From the NCBI GenBank assembly GCA_945788655.1, contig CALZMV010000042.1, forward strand, positions 1 to 9,806: 9,806 nt of DNA, read 5' to 3'. This document shows, piece by piece, positions 7,483-9,806 of this stretch (position 1 is its first letter; the number at the start of each line of letters is the position of its first letter). A program made the position numbers and the translations under genes. The notes below the pieces were generated by a model. It was given only the letters and a program-made list of their open reading frames with translations. It was not told the origin of the DNA and did not search any database. Source of the DNA: an uncultured Clostridia bacterium (GTDB taxonomy: Bacteria; Bacillota; Clostridia; Peptostreptococcales; Anaerovoracaceae).

Positions 7483-7509
7483 TTAGCACTCACCGTTTTG
7501 GAGTGCTAA
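7483..7509. promoter_or_regulatory. CIRCE operator (HrcA binding site)
   Basis: Perfect 9-9-9 inverted repeat: TTAGCACTC (7483-7491), nine-base spacer, GAGTGCTAA (7501-7509). This matches the consensus CIRCE exactly. It sits between the promoter and the hrcA ribosome binding site, so it lies in the early transcribed region of the operon. Confidence 0.98.
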
Positions 7510-7520
7510 TCACTATATAT

Positions 7521-7549
7521 AAGATACTACTCTGTATACAGAATGTCAA
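7521..7549 (-). promoter_or_regulatory. Sigma-A type promoter of the hrcA operon
   Basis: Minus strand: TTGACA (7549-7544), 17-base spacer, TATCTT (7526-7521). The predicted start site falls just upstream of CIRCE, the usual layout for HrcA control. The spacer contains the perfect 12-bp palindrome TCTGTATACAGA at 7531-7542. Confidence 0.8.
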
Positions 7550-7609
7550 CACTTAATCACAGCTTTTTTTATGTATTTTTTGTGAAAAATATTCGTGCAT
7601 TTGGTGGTA

Positions 7610-7638
7610 TTGATTTTTTCCTTTTTCTTCTTTAAAAT
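7610..7638 (+). promoter_or_regulatory. Candidate promoter of the decarboxylase gene
   Basis: TTGATT (7610-7615), 17-base spacer, TAAAAT (7633-7638). A second possible -10, TATAGT at 7650-7655, lacks a clear -35. It is divergent from the hrcA promoter, with about 60 bases between the two -35 elements. That gap is rich in T- and A-runs. Confidence 0.6.
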
Positions 7639-7684
7639 GTATTTAATGGTATAGTGAAAAGCATTTTTTAATTTGAGGTATAAT

Positions 7685-8920
7685 ATGGTATTTGATAAAA
7701 ATATGATTGAAAACAAGGATATAATCAAAAAGCTTTCACAGCAGTATGAAAACTTCTACCTGTACGACGAGCATGAGATATTAAAAAGAATCAATATCCT
7801 AAAATCCACCTTCAGTGGCATTGGCTTTCTCTATTCGGTGAAGTGCAATCCTAATCCGCATGTGATAAAGTGCATTTTCTCTCAAGGGTTTGGTGCAGAC
7901 GCCGCCAGCTTAGGTGAAGTTCTAATAGCCGGCGAAGCAGGTCTTCCCAAAGAGCAGATTTACTATTCTGCTCCTGGCAAAACAATAGAAGATATTAAAA
8001 CTGCCATTTCAAAGTCCGTCATTATTGCTGACAGCATTGATGAAATTAAGAGAATCGATGCCATTTCAAAGGACATGGACTGCATAACAGAAATCGGCAT
8101 CCGAATTCATCCTGATTTTTCATTTTACGGTCATGAGATTCATCCTTCAAAATTCGGAATTGATGCGAAGCAGGCCGTTGATTTTATAAAGGCAAACCAA
8201 TGCAGCAATATAAAGATAACAGGCATTCACATTCACCTCAGAAGTCAGGAGCTCAATACAAAAGTTCTTGGAAACTATTATCAGAATGTCTTTGATTTTG
8301 CGGAGAGATTCCAGAAAACCTGCGGCATTGAACTTAAGTATCTGAATATGGGTTCAGGTATCGGAATTCCTTACTCACCTGATGACATTTCTTTGGATCT
8401 TGATTATCTGGGCTCTCTTGTAGAAAAAAAACTGTCAGAATTCAGTGAAAAGTATCCTGATGCGCGCGTCTTCATAGAAACAGGAAGATTTGTGGCAGGA
8501 AAAAGCGGAGTTTATGTTACACGCATTTTAGACAGAAAGGTTTCCCAGGGAAAAACATATCTCATAGCACAGAATACGTTAAACGGTTTCGTCCGTCCAT
8601 CCCTCGAAATGATGGTTAAACACTATGTTCATGATGCCGGAATCGATTCCTATGAACCGTTTTTTACAGGCTTTGACTCCTTCCAGATTTACCCTCTTAA
8701 AGACGAGGATCCATATGAAACTGTTACCATCGTGGGAAATCTATGCACAGGTACAGATGTCATTGCAGAGAACATTATGATGCCTCATCTTGAGTGCGGA
8801 GATGTTCTTGTTATCTCAAATGCAGGTGCCTATGCTGCCGTTCTTTCACCGATGCAGTTCGCATCACAGAAGAAGCCGCTTGAACTGTTCCTTAAGGTGG
8901 ATGGTAAAATTGAGATTTAG
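7685..8920 (+). CDS. Fold-type III PLP-dependent decarboxylase (Orn/DAP/Arg decarboxylase family 2, BtrK/PvsE-like)
   Basis: A 411-residue cytoplasmic enzyme with an alanine-racemase-type TIM barrel and C-terminal beta domain. The PLP lysine is Lys53 in YSVKCNPN; other motifs are SAPGKT (95-100), HIHLRSQ (182-188), NMGSGIGIPY (221-230), ETGR (265-268), CTGTD (354-358, the partner-subunit Cys and Asp) and SNAGAYAAVLSP (378-389). I chose ATG 7685 because TGAGGT lies five bases upstream; the TTG at 7673 would contain this site. From memory, SAPGK, the ETGR-xx-A-xxx-VYVT stretch, LCT-x(2)-D and GAY-x(3)-SP resemble BtrK-type decarboxylases (butirosin, acting on ACP-bound glutamate) and PvsE more than LysA. 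It differs from LysA at HxHxGSQ (Gly is Arg186) and at the DxG before the RP motif (Gln296-Asn-Thr). Substrate unknown; it stands alone with no pathway genes. LysA is possible but less likely. Confidence 0.85.
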   Translation: MVFDKNMIENKDIIKKLSQQYENFYLYDEHEILKRINILKSTFSGIGFLYSVKCNPNPHVIKCIFSQGFGADAASLGEVLIAGEAGLPKEQIYYSAPGKTIEDIKTAISKSVIIADSIDEIKRIDAISKDMDCITEIGIRIHPDFSFYGHEIHPSKFGIDAKQAVDFIKANQCSNIKITGIHIHLRSQELNTKVLGNYYQNVFDFAERFQKTCGIELKYLNMGSGIGIPYSPDDISLDLDYLGSLVEKKLSEFSEKYPDARVFIETGRFVAGKSGVYVTRILDRKVSQGKTYLIAQNTLNGFVRPSLEMMVKHYVHDAGIDSYEPFFTGFDSFQIYPLKDEDPYETVTIVGNLCTGTDVIAENIMMPHLECGDVLVISNAGAYAAVLSPMQFASQKKPLELFLKVDGKIEI

Positions 8921-8936
8921 ATATTTTTTAAAAAAG

Positions 8937-8980
8937 AAGCCCTCTTGTTAGGCTTAATATTTCTAACAAAGGGGCTTTTT
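8937..8980. terminator. Bidirectional intrinsic terminator between convergent genes
   Basis: AAGCCCTCTTGTTAG (8937-8951) pairs with 8963-8977, a 15-bp stem with one mismatch and one G-U pair and an 11-base loop, followed by TTTTT on the plus strand. On the minus strand the A-run at 8930-8935 gives a U-tail, so it should also end transcription of the toxin gene, whose stop is at 8982. Confidence 0.88.
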
Positions 8981-8981
8981 A

Positions 8982-9317
8982 CTATTCTTTGTCCATAAGT
9001 TCAAGCTGCTTAATTTGATTTCTTTTTCCGTATACAACAGCAGTTACGTAAACCTTAGAATACTCTTCGTTTGTCCAATAATATATATTGAAGTTCTTTA
9101 CAATCAAACGCCTGATACCATTTGTTTTCCAAGGTTCTTCATCCACAAGTTGGTGCCTTTGTGGCATAATCTCTAATTTCCCTATTGCAGTTCTAATTTC
9201 AATTAGCAGGTGCTTTGCTGCATCCGGCGCAAACAATTCCAGCTCTATATACCTTCGAATTTCCTGCATCTGATTATATGCATATCTTGTAATTTGCACT
9301 TCATATTGTTCACCCAT
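8982..9317 (-). CDS. RelE/ParE-family type II toxin
   Basis: A 111-residue protein with the fold signature of the RelE/ParE superfamily: an N-terminal strand (YEVQITRYAYNQM), two long helices (about 16-50, with EIRRYIELELFAPDAAKHLLIEI), then the core sheet PWKTNGIRRLIVKNFNIYYW and the terminal strand KVYVTAVVYGKRN. RelE members cut mRNA on the ribosome while ParE members poison gyrase; the sequence does not decide between them, though the Arg-Arg of GIRRL and the YGKR end are shared by many ribosome-directed members. It begins one base after the antitoxin stop (TAATATG), with AAAGGA at the end of the antitoxin gene as ribosome binding site, so the two are coupled. Toxin identity is well supported by the paired antitoxin. 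Confidence 0.88.
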   Translation of the reverse strand: MGEQYEVQITRYAYNQMQEIRRYIELELFAPDAAKHLLIEIRTAIGKLEIMPQRHQLVDEEPWKTNGIRRLIVKNFNIYYWTNEEYSKVYVTAVVYGKRNQIKQLELMDKE

Positions 9318-9318
9318 A

Positions 9319-9618
9319 TTACAATCCTTTCAAAAGAGAAACAAAAGCATCTTCGTAATGGATTGAGTCGTTATTCTTAGCTTGTGTAAGGCCTGTTCTC
9401 ATCATTAAATCAAATTCTTCATCTGTCATTGTATCACGCGTCTGAATGTTTCTAGGAAGTGACACATCAAAAGGAATTCCCTGGTGCATAATCACCTGTC
9501 TATATGTCATATTGATAAACGCAGAAGCAGAAATACCAAGTTTTTCAAGAATAGCCTCAGCCTGATTTTTTATTTCTTGCTCTACCCTTACATTTACATT
9601 GGCTGTCTTAACTGCCAT
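9319..9618 (-). CDS. RelB/DinJ-family antitoxin
   Basis: A 99-residue antitoxin. The N-terminal half is a ribbon-helix-helix DNA-binding domain (TANVNVRVEQEIKNQAEAIL, then KLGISASAFINMTYRQVIMH), and GIPFDVSLP after it is the characteristic DinJ/RelB junction. The C-terminal half (about 55-99) is acidic and should wrap the toxin. I chose ATG 9618 (MAVKTANVN) because AGGTGG lies seven bases upstream and family members begin this way; ATG 9624, two codons earlier, almost touches that site. The antitoxin neutralises the toxin encoded next and, with it, normally represses their shared promoter. That promoter is at 9642-9670 and contains a near-duplicate 11-12-base repeat which may be the operator. 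Confidence 0.9.
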   Translation of the reverse strand: MAVKTANVNVRVEQEIKNQAEAILEKLGISASAFINMTYRQVIMHQGIPFDVSLPRNIQTRDTMTDEEFDLMMRTGLTQAKNNDSIHYEDAFVSLLKGL

Positions 9619-9641
9619 GTTCATCCCACCTTTCTCCCTAC

Positions 9642-9670
9642 ATTATATGCATTTGTAACGCATTTTGCAA
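9642..9670 (-). promoter_or_regulatory. Promoter and probable operator of the toxin-antitoxin pair
   Basis: Minus strand: TTGCAA (9670-9665), 17-base spacer, perfect TATAAT (9647-9642). The region from -35 to -10 contains two imperfect direct repeats on the plus strand, TGCATTTGTAA (9648-9658) and CGCATTTTGCAA (9659-9670), directly adjoining. Tandem half-sites suit ribbon-helix-helix repressors, so antitoxin autoregulation here is plausible. Confidence 0.75.
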
Positions 9671-9697
9671 TACATTATCTCAATTTTCTTTTACTCC

Positions 9698-9806
9698 CTA
9701 CTTTGCCCAGTCACGGGTTCTGTCGACAGCCTTTGCCCAGCCTGCCAGAATCTCATTACGCTTTGCATCTTCCATGGAAGGCTCGAACACTCTGTCAACC
9801 TGCCAG
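9698..9806 (-). CDS. glpK: Glycerol kinase, C-terminal fragment (gene continues beyond the window)
   Basis: 36 codons including the stop are visible: WQVDRVFEPSMEDAKRNEIL, then AGWAKAVDRTRDWAK and TAG at 9700-9698. This is the conserved C-terminal end of glycerol kinases, which phosphorylate glycerol to sn-glycerol 3-phosphate. The W-x-V-D-R-x-F-P-M and GW-x-KAV-x-R-W spacing is diagnostic in my judgement, though only the tail can be judged. No terminator is visible between its stop and the toxin-antitoxin promoter, so readthrough into the antitoxin is possible. Confidence 0.85.
   Translation of the reverse strand, partial: WQVDRVFEPSMEDAKRNEILAGWAKAVDRTRDWAK

Noticed and set aside
7483..7509. 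HrcA control of the divergent decarboxylase through the same CIRCE
   Set aside because: The operator lies about 100 bases upstream of the decarboxylase promoter, on the far side of the hrcA promoter, so steric repression is unlikely; no second CIRCE is present.
7546..7728. 60-residue minus-strand open frame upstream of hrcA
   Set aside because: Lys/Ile-rich product from AT-rich intergenic DNA; it covers the decarboxylase promoter and start.

Overview
The window reads as chromosomal DNA from a low-to-moderate GC Firmicute, most likely a clostridial anaerobe. The evidence is the gene order hrcA-grpE-dnaK-dnaJ with a perfect CIRCE operator, strong AGGAGG-type ribosome binding sites, sigma-A-like promoters, U-tailed intrinsic terminators, and a DnaK that lacks the ~24-residue N-domain segment present in Gram-negative homologues. 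Species cannot be named from sequence alone.

Layout, left to right. (1) Positions 1-2547, minus strand: a two-gene unit of a MATE-family efflux protein followed by a GPH (MelB-like) cation symporter that runs off the left edge. The genes overlap by 4 bases (ATGA). Two 17-bp perfect palindromes lie upstream of the MATE gene, one at the candidate promoter and one in the leader. (2) 2651-7549, minus strand: the class I heat-shock operon, reading hrcA, grpE, dnaK, dnaJ, with a TTGACA/TATCTT promoter, CIRCE at 7483-7509, a strong hairpin between dnaK and dnaJ, and an intrinsic terminator after dnaJ. (3) 7610-8980, plus strand: a single divergent gene for a fold-type III PLP-dependent decarboxylase, with its own promoter and a terminator that works in both directions. 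(4) 8982-9670, minus strand: a RelB/DinJ-type antitoxin and RelE/ParE-type toxin with their own promoter. (5) 9698-9806, minus strand: the C-terminal end of glycerol kinase.

How the parts work together: HrcA represses its own operon through CIRCE; GrpE, DnaK and DnaJ form one chaperone machine. The transporters, the decarboxylase, the toxin-antitoxin pair and glpK appear to be separate transcription units with no evident shared pathway. I see no mobile-element genes, CRISPR array, tRNA or rRNA, and no gene-free stretch over 300 bases. I do not see a convincing new multi-gene system. The best leads are a seven-cysteine N-terminal tail on GrpE, a decarboxylase with altered signature motifs and no pathway partners, a GPH transporter with changed cation-site residues, and the paired palindromes before the MATE gene.
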